DNA of 53,477 nt from Endozoicomonas sp. ISHI1 (GTDB taxonomy: Bacteria > Pseudomonadota > Gammaproteobacteria > Pseudomonadales > Endozoicomonadaceae). The position numbers were made by a program, and so were the translations under genes. Shown here one piece after another: positions 30,713-39,462 of this stretch; the first letter of the stretch is position 1; every line of letters starts with the position of its first letter. Location of the stretch: assembly GCF_024606225.1 (NCBI RefSeq), contig NZ_JAGRPU010000038.1, forward strand, positions 1 through 53,477, read 5' to 3'. The notes beneath the pieces were generated by a model. It made no database searches and was not told the origin of the DNA. It saw only the letters and a list, made by a program, of their open reading frames with translations.

Positions 30713-33298
30713 TCAAACCTGCAGTCCAGATTCCGAAAAGTCCCGGAACATATGCTTGAGTCGGTCATCAATACGGAGCCTCTCGTTTTCAACATTGGGG
30801 TTTTTTTCTAAATAATTCCGTACAAATTTTAACAATAATTTGCGGTCTTTGGTTTTAACCACCAGCTTTAAGCCTTCATCGTGTACTCTCTGAACAATAT
30901 TCATGAGCTGCTCAATATTAGCGTTACCAATAGCAACATCACACTCCATAAAAACAGCCTGATGCTGTGTTCTGGATAAATCGCTGAGAAAGAAATCGGG
31001 GCTTAATTTTTTTGGGAGTCCGGGCAAAAGAGGTGAACCCACCCGGCGGATCTGTTCTGCCGGAATACTGAATATTCTGGCCATTTCGTCTATCGATACA
31101 GCGCGCTCAGTGATCACTGCTGCCGCCTTGCAACCTTGATACTGACCCAACTGCGATAGTGCATCAGCAGCCTGAATTTCAGGGCTGTGCCACCATTGGG
31201 AACGGCGACTGTCTCCCTGCAAATCGCTCAGGTAAAGAAAGTTATGGGCTTCCCTGGTTAAGGGATCAATAACTTCAGGGGTTGCATCTTTGACAGGAAT
31301 ATGAAGATTTGAACTGACCATGATGGCTTTTTTATCAGTCATCACATGTTCCATTGTTTTTGCCAGAAGTTTGTCGCTAAGGCCTCTATCGTTGGAATCA
31401 TCGATGACCACCAAATCCTTTCCGGCAAGCATTTCGTCGATCTTTACAGCCCATTGCCCTAGATTACCCCCTAAGTCATCATATAGAGTACCTGCCGTAG
31501 CATCGTCTATATAGAGGGTGTCGACACCATATTCGGCTACTTTTTTGGCAACCGCTGTACATAGATGTGTTTTACCTATTCCCGCTGATCCGCTCAGGAA
31601 GAGTCCCATGGGCTTTTTATGGGAGGTTTCACACTGATTATTTATCACAGCGTGAGCGAACTTCCGGGCCGCATCTTTCATCCGTTCCTGCTGTTCTGAG
31701 TCGGGTTTGAATTGGTCTAAATCAGCATCAAGATTTTCAATGGTGAACGATGAAGCCTGATGCACGGGCTTTGATTCCATAGTCGGTGTGACAGACAACA
31801 GTGGTTGACGATGCCAGACCTGATCGCACTGTGACAAAAAATATTCCCATCGCTCATTACTGAAGCGACGCGCACAAGTGATACCAACAATAGGGTAGTC
31901 ATGGGGCACGATATGGCCTTTCAGCTCCGCATAATCCGTTTCTCCCTTTTCGATTGCGCGGATTGTTTCAGGACCCTGGGGTTTATTGTAACCATCAATC
32001 AGTATTTTTTTGATTTGGTCGTAGGTTTTCGGTTCATCAAATTTATCCGGACCAAACCCCAGATAGAGATTCTCTCCGCTGCTGTTTTGCCCGGTGCATA
32101 TCAGATTAAAACCTGTAGCATTACCGTATTTATGTTTCTCTCTGTAGTAAATTACGCCCGCAATGTAGATGATATCACCCTTTTTGATATCCCTTTCTGA
32201 CAGTTCCCTGTCAGTTGAATCAGGGCGGGTTTCGTCAATGTCCTCAAGATTCTGAAACAGATCATAGATAGGGTTGCTGAAATCGATCGGTCTTAAATTT
32301 CCAATAATATTCCCGGAGTCAGAAGAGTCTTTGCGGGTGTGCGCCATAACCGAGCAGGAAATTCTAAACTTTGCGACCGGTGCACCAAAGATCCGGTTGA
32401 ATTCGTCGGTGCCAATGATGGATTCAATGGCTCGATAATGGCAGGCCAGCATGGTTGTCGCACAGTCTGCAATGGTAGGGCCATGAAAAAAAGCATTCAG
32501 ACACTCACTGGGTGTATGCCCGTTATCCCATGCTACAAAGCTGGATGTGTAACTCTTATCAAAATATTTTGTTAGTGTGTGCTGCCCGAGTAAAATAGCG
32601 TATAACAGCTTGGGAAGTTCATAGGTCTTATAATCCTCACCATAATAAACACCCAGACGTTTTCTTACTTCCAGCAATTCTGGCAAACGAGAAGCATCGT
32701 AGGAATCTCCGTAGGTTATCATGAAAAGGCCATTGCTCAATTGGGTACTTCTCATGTCCATTAACGGAGCCGGATCAGTAAAGCTTGTCATGACTGAGCT
32801 CCGCTTTTGGTATGATGTGTTAAGCTGCTGGAGCCAACCAATCGTTTTATTGGCAAATTGTTCATCCATGGGCTTATTACTGTCACTTACCGGGAAGGGT
32901 TTGTAAGAGGGCGTTATCGTGCCTAAAGATTTGAAATGAACTGCCAGAATAGCATTGTCAGCTCGTAAGACAGAGGCATCAGAGGACGGATGACATTGTT
33001 TTGAACCTTGTGCAGACAGGACAGTACCGCCAGCGTCAGTACCAGAATCTTCAATTGTTCTTTCCCTCAGGCTCTGCGTCTGCCCGCTTGAATCCACCCT
33101 TTCTTTCAGGTTGTCAGCGACGCTCATCTCAGCAACATTATCTGATGGCGAGGGCTTTACACTTCTTGAGATGGAACCTGAAGAAATGGGAGGGGGGGCA
33201 TTCTCAGCCGTTATTTTAGAAGATTCAGTCTCTGTTTTTCCGGATTGGAAAGGTAGACCAAACAGATAGCTGGTGGCTAAATTATTTACATTATCCAT
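30713..33298 (-). CDS. Tgl-like transglutaminase / AAA+ ATPase fusion, copy 2
   Basis: This 861-residue paralogue of the gene at 27762-30323 has the same architecture. Residues 1-172 are almost identical to copy 1. Residues about 173-250 are divergent, then identity returns at NGHTPSECLNAFFHGPTIAD. The nucleophile-like residue is Cys279 (ADCATTMLACHYRAIESII). The Tgl-like GDIIYIAGV and GFNLICTG...LYLGFGP segments again lack the expected Glu and His. The AAA+ module has Lys576 in GSAGIGKTH and DLVVIDDSN as Walker B. The pair arose by duplication of about 2.95 kb including the promoter and 3' flank. The function is not known. Confidence 0.75.
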   Translation of the reverse strand: MDNVNNLATSYLFGLPFQSGKTETESSKITAENAPPPISSGSISRSVKPSPSDNVAEMSVADNLKERVDSSGQTQSLRERTIEDSGTDAGGTVLSAQGSKQCHPSSDASVLRADNAILAVHFKSLGTITPSYKPFPVSDSNKPMDEQFANKTIGWLQQLNTSYQKRSSVMTSFTDPAPLMDMRSTQLSNGLFMITYGDSYDASRLPELLEVRKRLGVYYGEDYKTYELPKLLYAILLGQHTLTKYFDKSYTSSFVAWDNGHTPSECLNAFFHGPTIADCATTMLACHYRAIESIIGTDEFNRIFGAPVAKFRISCSVMAHTRKDSSDSGNIIGNLRPIDFSNPIYDLFQNLEDIDETRPDSTDRELSERDIKKGDIIYIAGVIYYREKHKYGNATGFNLICTGQNSSGENLYLGFGPDKFDEPKTYDQIKKILIDGYNKPQGPETIRAIEKGETDYAELKGHIVPHDYPIVGITCARRFSNERWEYFLSQCDQVWHRQPLLSVTPTMESKPVHQASSFTIENLDADLDQFKPDSEQQERMKDAARKFAHAVINNQCETSHKKPMGLFLSGSAGIGKTHLCTAVAKKVAEYGVDTLYIDDATAGTLYDDLGGNLGQWAVKIDEMLAGKDLVVIDDSNDRGLSDKLLAKTMEHVMTDKKAIMVSSNLHIPVKDATPEVIDPLTREAHNFLYLSDLQGDSRRSQWWHSPEIQAADALSQLGQYQGCKAAAVITERAVSIDEMARIFSIPAEQIRRVGSPLLPGLPKKLSPDFFLSDLSRTQHQAVFMECDVAIGNANIEQLMNIVQRVHDEGLKLVVKTKDRKLLLKFVRNYLEKNPNVENERLRIDDRLKHMFRDFSESGLQV

Positions 33299-33487
33299 AA
33301 CTAATTGTCCTTTATTAATTTGTATCTGCTGTTAATACCGTCCTTGTGGTTAGCTCGTTTGCTTAGCAAATTTAATGCTTCATGAGAGTACTTGGGCCAT
33401 CTCAAGAAAAGGGGTAAATTACCCGTATCTTGTACTATCGCCCTATTTTTTAGACAGATAGGAAATGATTTAGTTCACTACTGAACT
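33299..33487 (-). repeat. duplicated upstream region, copy 2
   Basis: This is the second copy of the upstream region described at 30324-30520. It ends near 33487, which sets the outer limit of the duplication on this side. Beyond it the sequence becomes the yoeB 3' flank. Confidence 0.7.
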
Positions 33488-33590
33488 TGCTGGAAAAGCA
33501 GATGATATAGTGCGATATAGAAAATGCGGACTATGGAGAGCCAACCACTGTGGCATTACAAGAATTAAACATCCTGATATTTATCGGCTC

Positions 33591-33860
33591 TCAATGCTGA
33601 TCGTAATGGCCACCCAGAGCGCAAATATAGATAAACTGGTCGTCAAATCTATATATCAATCGGTCCTTCTGGGTGAGCCTGCGAGACCTGTGACCAGAAA
33701 GGCCATGCTTTAGCGGTTCTGGTTTGCCGACCCCAGTAGTTGGGTCACCTTGCATCATTTCCTTGAGTTGGCGGCATAAAACTTTATGCAACTTTTTATC
33801 TTTCTCGCGTAAAGCTTCGTATACCTGCCAAGTATTACCCTCAAAGACCAATGATCTCAC
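33591..33860 (-). CDS. yoeB: YoeB-family mRNA interferase toxin
   Basis: This 89-residue Txe/YoeB toxin is a ribosome-dependent RNase of the RelE superfamily. The diagnostic GKGKPEPLKH-type stretch is GVGKPEPLKHGLSGHRSRRLTQKDRLIYRF, ending in ALGGHYDQH, where the conserved His-Tyr pair of the active site is kept. I chose GTG 33860 over longer in-frame starts because GAGGAGG lies seven bases upstream inside the antitoxin gene. The protein then begins MRSLVFEGNTWQVYEAL as in relatives. It overlaps the yefM stop by 20 bases, giving strict coupling to antitoxin translation. Confidence 0.9.
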   Translation of the reverse strand: MRSLVFEGNTWQVYEALREKDKKLHKVLCRQLKEMMQGDPTTGVGKPEPLKHGLSGHRSRRLTQKDRLIYRFDDQFIYICALGGHYDQH

Positions 33861-34113
33861 TGATATCCTCCTCACTTGGCTGATAGCCCTCACCCCGGCT
33901 GTGTGTATTCTGTGAGTCTGCAATCTGCTGCATCAAGCTACTATTCTGCAGCACATAAAGGGTCTCTTGTTCCCGCTCCCAGTCATCAGCACTGATCACT
34001 ACAAAGTCTTCTCCACCGCGTCGAGTGACCTTAAGCGGAGTGCGGTTGCCCACAACCTTCTCTACAAAGCTTTTCAGGTTATCCCTGAACTGATTAACGC
34101 TGACACTTTCCAT
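33841..34113 (-). CDS. yefM: YefM-family antitoxin
   Basis: This 90-residue Phd/YefM antitoxin neutralises YoeB. The N-terminal DNA-binding fold (MESVSVNQFRDNLKSFVEKVV and LKVTRRGGEDFVVISADDWE) is typical, and the acidic C-terminal tail (SEEDISEIIGL) should wrap the toxin. It is transcribed first, with GGTGGAG seven bases before the ATG. It overlaps yoeB. The operator palindrome at 34132-34152 lies just upstream, so conditional autorepression by the YefM-YoeB complex is expected. The pair sits at the boundary of the insert that splits the iron-transport operon. Confidence 0.92.
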   Translation of the reverse strand: MESVSVNQFRDNLKSFVEKVVGNRTPLKVTRRGGEDFVVISADDWEREQETLYVLQNSSLMQQIADSQNTHSRGEGYQPSEEDISEIIGL

Positions 34114-34131
34114 AAATTAACTCCACCTTTT

Positions 34132-34152
34132 GTGTACGGTATTACCGTACAC
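34132..34152. promoter_or_regulatory. YefM-YoeB operator palindrome
   Basis: This is a perfect 21-base inverted repeat: GTGTACGGTA, one central T, then TACCGTACAC. It contains the TGTAC core known from YefM operators and lies 19 bases upstream of the yefM start. Confidence 0.8.
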
Positions 34153-34220
34153 TTTAGAGAGCAGGCATTTAAAAGGCAAGTCAACGCCTAGCAGCCTGTC
34201 GGACTTAAGGCTGCTAGCCA

Positions 34221-34272
34221 AGAACTACGCAACCGCTCAGAAATTGTTGGACGAAGTCCGTTCTGACCTGTC
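34221..34272 (+). repeat. orphan fbpA 3' end, copy C
   Basis: AGAACTACGCAACCGCTCAG and the following 32 bases repeat the genuine fbpA 3' end (27595-27646) with about four substitutions. It stands 130 bases upstream of fbpB, where the end of fbpA would be in an uninterrupted operon. Confidence 0.85.
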
Positions 34273-34402
34273 ATTAAGTTGAACTCTGTCCTGAACAGAC
34301 CCTGCTGTTTGAAAAAGAGATGCAAATTCTACTGATATTCATTCCGTTTTCTGTAGAATTGACCGCCTGGCAGAGCTCGGACAGATATTTAAACAGACTT
34401 TC

Positions 34403-36121
34403 ATGAAACAGGTGCCTACCGCTTTAGAAGCACAGGAAAATGACTTATCACCACTCTCTTCAGAGCGTGGCAGTGACAAGTCATTTTCAAAACAAGGCCT
34501 TTCGCTTTTCTGGAGAGCTGGCAGCTGGTTGCTGGCTCTTCTGCTTTTTACTCCGTTGCTGGCACTGGTCTATGAGGCCTCTGGGCCCACCGGCGAGATT
34601 TTTGCCCACCTGCGAAATACTGTGCTGGGCACATACATCCTCAACACCGTACTGTTGATCTCCGGTGTCGGTATTCTGGGTTTGATCCTTGCCCTCCCTG
34701 CGGCCTGGATCATGGCAAACTGTGAAATCCCCGGTAAACATTATCTGCAATGGCTTCTGGTACTGCCACTGGCCATGCCTTCTTACGTGGTCGCCTATAT
34801 CTATACAGACCTGCTGGAATACGCAGGCCCGGTTCAAAGACTGTTGAGGGATTTAACGGGTTGGGAGAGTGCTGCCGATTATTTTTTTCCTGATATTCGC
34901 AGTCTGGGCGGCGCAATCATGATTCTTGCGCTCGTGCTTTATCCTTATCTTTATCTGCTGGCCAGAACCGCCTTTCTTGAACATTCCCAGAGTCAGATAC
35001 TGGCCAGCCGACTGCTCGGATGTTCTCCTGTTGCCAGTTTTCTCAGGGTCTCAATCCCCATGGCCAGACCGGCTATCATAACTGGCCTGGCGCTTATGGG
35101 TATTGAGACACTGGGTGATTTTGCTACGGTTGATTACTTTGCCGTACCGACTTTAACGACAGCTGTCTATGACACCTGGCTGGGTTATGGCAGTTTGAAT
35201 GCCGCTGCCAAATTATCTGCCATTATGCTGGTTGCAGTCGTGCTACTGATCTCACTGGAAAGCTACAGTCGCAGAAGACAGCAGCTCTACCAGAAGGTCA
35301 CCGGGCAGGATCACAGTAAAGCCTTTCTTTTGCAGGGGTGGAAAAAGGCCCTGGCCATGTTCTGGTGCTGGATGCTGGTAACACTGGGCTTCCTTCTGCC
35401 TGCCGCTATTTTGTTGGATTACGTTGTCCATTATTTCAATGACTCCTGGAACCAGGAATGGCTGACATACAGCCTCAACAGTTTGAAAGTTTCATTAAGT
35501 GCAGCCACCCTCGCAACCATGGTCGCCCTGTTTCTGGGACTGTATCAGCGCCTTCAGAACAGTCACTTTGCCAGTATTCCTGCAAAGTTGGTATCTACCG
35601 GGTACGCGCTTCCCGGAAATGTTCTGGCGATTGCGGTGCTAACCCCCTTAACCCTGTCTGACCATGGCCTGAATGGTCTTCTCATGGCCTTTGACTTACC
35701 ACCCGTTGGTCTGATTTTCAGTGGCTCGATATTTGCGATTGTTTTCGCCTACACTGTACGCTTCTCAGCCGTGGCTGTTGGCAGTGTCGAATCCAGTCTG
35801 GGCAGAGTCTCCCCATCTCTGGATATGGCCAGCAGAACATTGGGGTGTAAACCTTCCGAGATGGTAAGACGTGTTCATATTCCTATGATCCGCAAAGGTT
35901 TGTTGACAGGATTTCTGCTGGTTTTTATCGAATCCATGAAAGAGCTGCCAGCCACGCTTCTTTTAAGACCTTTTGGCTTTGAGTCACTGGCGACAAGGGT
36001 TTTTCAGTTTGTTTCCGATGAAAGACTGGAACAGGCCGCTCTGGCCGCATTGATAATGGTCCTGGCCGGACTGGTACCACTGATACTTTTGAATCGTTCG
36101 CTGGAGGCAGAACAAAAATGA
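34403..36121 (+). CDS. fbpB: iron(III) ABC transporter permease
   Basis: This 572-residue double-domain permease belongs to the FbpB/SfuB family. Two homologous membrane domains (about residues 60-280 and 340-560) each carry the EAA loop that docks the ATPase: AARLLGCSPVASFLRVSIPMARPAI-like in the first and SRTLGCKPSEMVRRVHIPMIRKGL in the second. About twelve hydrophobic helices are visible. It imports ferric iron delivered by FbpA. It overlaps fbpC by four bases (ATGA). Its original promoter upstream of fbpA is now 7.8 kb away, so a new promoter in 34150-34400 or read-through would be needed. Confidence 0.92.
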   Translation: MKQVPTALEAQENDLSPLSSERGSDKSFSKQGLSLFWRAGSWLLALLLFTPLLALVYEASGPTGEIFAHLRNTVLGTYILNTVLLISGVGILGLILALPAAWIMANCEIPGKHYLQWLLVLPLAMPSYVVAYIYTDLLEYAGPVQRLLRDLTGWESAADYFFPDIRSLGGAIMILALVLYPYLYLLARTAFLEHSQSQILASRLLGCSPVASFLRVSIPMARPAIITGLALMGIETLGDFATVDYFAVPTLTTAVYDTWLGYGSLNAAAKLSAIMLVAVVLLISLESYSRRRQQLYQKVTGQDHSKAFLLQGWKKALAMFWCWMLVTLGFLLPAAILLDYVVHYFNDSWNQEWLTYSLNSLKVSLSAATLATMVALFLGLYQRLQNSHFASIPAKLVSTGYALPGNVLAIAVLTPLTLSDHGLNGLLMAFDLPPVGLIFSGSIFAIVFAYTVRFSAVAVGSVESSLGRVSPSLDMASRTLGCKPSEMVRRVHIPMIRKGLLTGFLLVFIESMKELPATLLLRPFGFESLATRVFQFVSDERLEQAALAALIMVLAGLVPLILLNRSLEAEQK

Positions 36122-37176
36122 CCGCCCTGACTATTGCTGGACTGAGCTGCCGTTACGAACAAACAGAAGTACTCTCTAACCTGAGCCTTGAGGTAGATGA
36201 AGGGGAGATTGTTTGCCTGCTGGGTCGAAGCGGCTGTGGTAAAACCACGCTTTTAAAAGCCATTTCAGGGCTTCTTCAGCCATGTGCGGGGACGATTTCA
36301 CTGCACGGTCAGGTCGTCAGTTCAATCGGTGGAACACTGCCTCCGGAACAGCGCGGAATAGGGATGATCTTTCAGGACTACGCGCTGTTTCCTCATCTGA
36401 CTGTGTTTCACAATATTGCCTTTGGCCTTCGAGACCTTTCCCGCAGAGATACCCGCAAGCGTGTGGAAGACATGCTGGAGCTGGTCAACCTTTCCGGTTT
36501 GGACCGCCGCTATCCTCATGAGCTTTCCGGTGGTCAGCAACAGCGTGTTGCTATTGCCAGAGCTCTGGCTAACAACCCTTCCCTACTGTTGCTGGATGAA
36601 CCTTTTTCCAATATTGACAGTCAGGTAAGACAGAGGCTGGTGAGGGAGGTGAGGGACATTCTCAAACAGCAGAAAGTCACAGGACTGTTTGTCACTCATA
36701 ACCGTGATGAAGGTTTTGCCTTTGCCGATTCCGTTGCCATTATGCACGACGGAAACATTCTGCAACGAGGTCACTCTTTCGACGTCTATAATCGTCCTGC
36801 AAGTCGCTTCGTGGCAGAGTTTATGGGGTCTGGCAATCTCCTGCCCTGTGAAGTGATAAACAGCCGCTCTGTTTCAACCCCGCTGGGGATTGTTGAGTCA
36901 TCGAGTGACATTTCAGCAGACCCCGGTCAGACTGCAGAGTTGTTTATCCGCCCGCAAATGTTTTCGATTGAGAGGTGTCAGTGCGAAAACCCGCTGAATC
37001 CTGCCCAGATCAAAAGCCAGCAGTTTATGGGAACCCGCTTGCGGACCGAGGTTAGGCTGAAAGAAAGTGTTCTGGTCGTGGAAAACTCGACCCCGTTCCC
37101 GGAAAGCACACCAGTGGATATTTCGGTACAACCCCATGAACTGCTGCTGTTCGATCAGAAAGGCTATTCACTCTGA
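36118..37176 (+). CDS. fbpC: iron(III) ABC transporter ATP-binding protein
   Basis: This 352-residue ATPase energises FbpB. Walker A is GRSGCGKTTLL near residue 34-44, the Q-loop is MIFQDYALFPHLTV, the ABC signature is LSGGQQQRVAIARAL, Walker B is LLLLDEPFSNID and the switch histidine is in VTHNRDE. A C-terminal TOBE-like regulatory domain (about 240-350) is present, as in FbpC proteins. It is the last gene of the transport operon and is followed by a hairpin at 37182-37211. Confidence 0.93.
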   Translation: MTALTIAGLSCRYEQTEVLSNLSLEVDEGEIVCLLGRSGCGKTTLLKAISGLLQPCAGTISLHGQVVSSIGGTLPPEQRGIGMIFQDYALFPHLTVFHNIAFGLRDLSRRDTRKRVEDMLELVNLSGLDRRYPHELSGGQQQRVAIARALANNPSLLLLDEPFSNIDSQVRQRLVREVRDILKQQKVTGLFVTHNRDEGFAFADSVAIMHDGNILQRGHSFDVYNRPASRFVAEFMGSGNLLPCEVINSRSVSTPLGIVESSSDISADPGQTAELFIRPQMFSIERCQCENPLNPAQIKSQQFMGTRLRTEVRLKESVLVVENSTPFPESTPVDISVQPHELLLFDQKGYSL

Positions 37177-37181
37177 TCTTT

Positions 37182-37211
37182 CCATGGTCTGTCATCAATG
37201 AACGACCATGG
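37182..37211 (+). terminator. hairpin after fbpC
   Basis: CCATGGTC pairs perfectly with GACCATGG across a 14-base loop, followed by TTCTTTC. The T-run is imperfect. Confidence 0.45.
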
Positions 37212-37275
37212 TTCTTTCAGCACCCAATCAGATCCGTCATACTGATGCCCGGGTAACTGATTCGGAGAAAATCTG

Positions 37276-37716
37276 ATGCTGGACTTCCTTTTCACAGCCG
37301 TCGATGACCGGGTCATCGATTTTGAAACATTAAAACTGCACGAAAAGCCCAATCAATACCTGGTTTTGCCAGAAGGCAATTTTTCAGCAGAGCCTCATCA
37401 GCTCAGCCCGGTTCTGAGCATCAGTGCCACAGAGCTGCAAAAACAGTTTTCAAACATCGCCCAAAGCCAGAAGAAGGTAGAAGTCTTGCGGACCAGTGAT
37501 GATGGTTTGCAAGTCGACTACGTCCAGAGAACCCCTTTTATGGGCTACCCGGATACCATTACCGTCCGTTTTTACCCTCAGGGGGAAGACACCAGCACGC
37601 TGGCTATTTACTCTCGCTCACATTACGGCTACTCGGATTTGGGGGCTAACAAGAAAAGAATCACGCTCTGGCTCGATAACCTGAAAGCCTCAATTAAAGA
37701 CCCAAAAAAGCATTAG
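37276..37716 (+). CDS. DUF1499 family protein
   Basis: This 146-residue protein has the DUF1499 pattern (VDYVQRTPFMGYPDTITVRF, then IYSRSHYGYSDLGANKKRI.LWL) over residues 40-140. No signal peptide or membrane helix is evident. The function of the family is unknown. ATG 37276 has GGAG eight bases upstream. It may form a small operon with the hydroxylase gene downstream, 69 bases away. Confidence 0.8.
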   Translation: MLDFLFTAVDDRVIDFETLKLHEKPNQYLVLPEGNFSAEPHQLSPVLSISATELQKQFSNIAQSQKKVEVLRTSDDGLQVDYVQRTPFMGYPDTITVRFYPQGEDTSTLAIYSRSHYGYSDLGANKKRITLWLDNLKASIKDPKKH

Positions 37717-37785
37717 ATAAGAATATATCCGGACTCACTAATGACCACTATGTCGTGTGATAACCATCATTGACCAAGACAAGAT

Positions 37786-38691
37786 ATGCAATTTCAAATG
37801 ATTATTAACCATCCCGAATGGTTACTGATGCTGCTTGCTCCGCTGTTTATCGGTTTAATGGTGGCGGAGTATTTCACTGGCCAAAGGTGCGGAAAGCTAC
37901 CGGAAAATTCTGCCTATAAACTGCCAGAAGTGCTGTGCAACTTCTCATTAGCAGGTATGCATCAGCTGGCAGATCTCCTTACAGGCCTGTTGATTGTAAA
38001 ACTCTATTTCTGGCTTTTTGGCTGGAAGTTGCTAGAGATTGAAATGAACGCAGCGTCCTTTGTTATTTTGCTGATCTTACAGGATTTTTGCTACTACTGG
38101 TTTCATCGCGCCAGCCACAGGGTGCGCTGGATGTGGGCTGCCCACGTCGCACATCATAGCTCGGAAAGAATGAATTTCAGCACAGCGTTTCGCCAAAGCC
38201 TGATGTACCCGATTGCTGGTATGTGGCTGTTTTGGGTTCCTTTGGTCATCATAGGTTTTGAGCCTAAATGGGTTATCTTTGCGGTCCTGCTTAACCTGGG
38301 GCTACAGTTCTTTGTTCATACACAGTGGGTTCGCACTCTCGGTAAGCTCGAACTTATTTTTAACACACCGTCGCATCACCGGGTTCATCATGGGCTCAAC
38401 GCTCAATACATTGATAAAAACTATGCCGGTGTTCTGATCGTCTGGGATAAGCTATTCGGTACCTTTGAACCAGAAGTGGAAACCGTGCGCTACGGGATCA
38501 GCAAGCCTGTCAACAGCTATAATCCGCTGGTTGTGACTTTCTCTGAATGGTTGGATATGTACAGAGAAGTAAAAGGCAAACACACGACGCTCAAACAGCG
38601 TATGAAGATCTTTTTTGCTCCACCAAGTGATAAACCAACAGTGACAGAGTCTGAAAGTCCGGATCAAACGGTAAAAAAAGAAAATCAATAG
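37786..38691 (+). CDS. fatty acid hydroxylase / sterol desaturase family membrane protein
   Basis: This 301-residue integral membrane di-iron oxygenase has about four to five helices and the three histidine boxes of the family: HRASH, HVAHHSSE and HHRVHHGLN. These ligate two irons. Related bacterial enzymes hydroxylate or desaturate lipids, and some resemble alkylglycerol monooxygenase; the substrate is not predictable here. The C-terminal tail (KPTVTESESPDQTVKK) is hydrophilic. It lies between the DUF1499 and marC-type genes, all rightward. Confidence 0.85.
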   Translation: MQFQMIINHPEWLLMLLAPLFIGLMVAEYFTGQRCGKLPENSAYKLPEVLCNFSLAGMHQLADLLTGLLIVKLYFWLFGWKLLEIEMNAASFVILLILQDFCYYWFHRASHRVRWMWAAHVAHHSSERMNFSTAFRQSLMYPIAGMWLFWVPLVIIGFEPKWVIFAVLLNLGLQFFVHTQWVRTLGKLELIFNTPSHHRVHHGLNAQYIDKNYAGVLIVWDKLFGTFEPEVETVRYGISKPVNSYNPLVVTFSEWLDMYREVKGKHTTLKQRMKIFFAPPSDKPTVTESESPDQTVKKENQ

Positions 38692-38813
38692 GATTTTGAC
38701 TGTCAACAACCGAGTAACCACTGAAGAAGGACGGAGTCAGATCCGGAACAGCCATGATATTGAGAGAGTTCTGAACTATCCTTGGGCCTTATTGACTGCT
38801 CTGCGGCTTGAAG

Positions 38814-39455
38814 ATGACAGAACTCTTATCATTCGCAGCCACTGTCTTTGTGAGCTTCTTTGCCATCATGAATCCCGTTGCCAATACCCCCATTTTTCTG
38901 GGCTTAACCAATGGGCTTGAATCGGCTGAAAAGCGAAAAATCGCCATACAATCCAACTTTCTGGCGTTCATTATTGTCAGTGTCTTTTGCCTGCTAGGTC
39001 ATGTCATTTTCAGTCTTTTTGGTATCACCCTCCCGGCACTCAGAATTGCAGGAGGCATTCTGGTGTTCCTGATTGGCAAGGACATGCTTTCCGGCAATAG
39101 CTCAGAGGTTCACACTCCCAGTATCGAGGATAATCGTAAAAGTCTGGAGCATCCCCATGTCAGTATTGCGATCAGTCCACTGGCAGTGCCCATTCTGGCA
39201 GGGCCGGGAACGATTGCTGCGGCGATGAATTTTGCGACAGGAAAAGGCATCCCTGAGGTGACCGTCTGTATCACTGTCTTTGGAGTGCTCTGTGGCATCA
39301 GTTGTCTGTTTTTTCTCTCGGGAGAACGCTTCCTCCACTATCTGGGAGAAAGTGTAGTGAAGGTCATCAGTCGTATGATGGGACTAATTCTGGCGGTGAT
39401 CGGTACCCAGCTTGTCATAGAGGGTGTTTATGGTGCCTGGAAGCTGAACCTCTGA
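38814..39455 (+). CDS. MarC family integral membrane protein
   Basis: This 213-residue MarC/UPF0056 protein (YhgN-like) has six hydrophobic helices. The family motif is in the first helix (FFAIMNPVANTPIFLGLT), and the second half has SPLAVPILAGPGTIAAAM. The transport function is unproven. ATG 38814 is preferred over TTG 38808. It converges on mnmE, with only seven bases between the stop codons and no room for a separate terminator. Confidence 0.88.
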   Translation: MTELLSFAATVFVSFFAIMNPVANTPIFLGLTNGLESAEKRKIAIQSNFLAFIIVSVFCLLGHVIFSLFGITLPALRIAGGILVFLIGKDMLSGNSSEVHTPSIEDNRKSLEHPHVSIAISPLAVPILAGPGTIAAAMNFATGKGIPEVTVCITVFGVLCGISCLFFLSGERFLHYLGESVVKVISRMMGLILAVIGTQLVIEGVYGAWKLNL

Positions 39456-39462
39456 AGATTAC

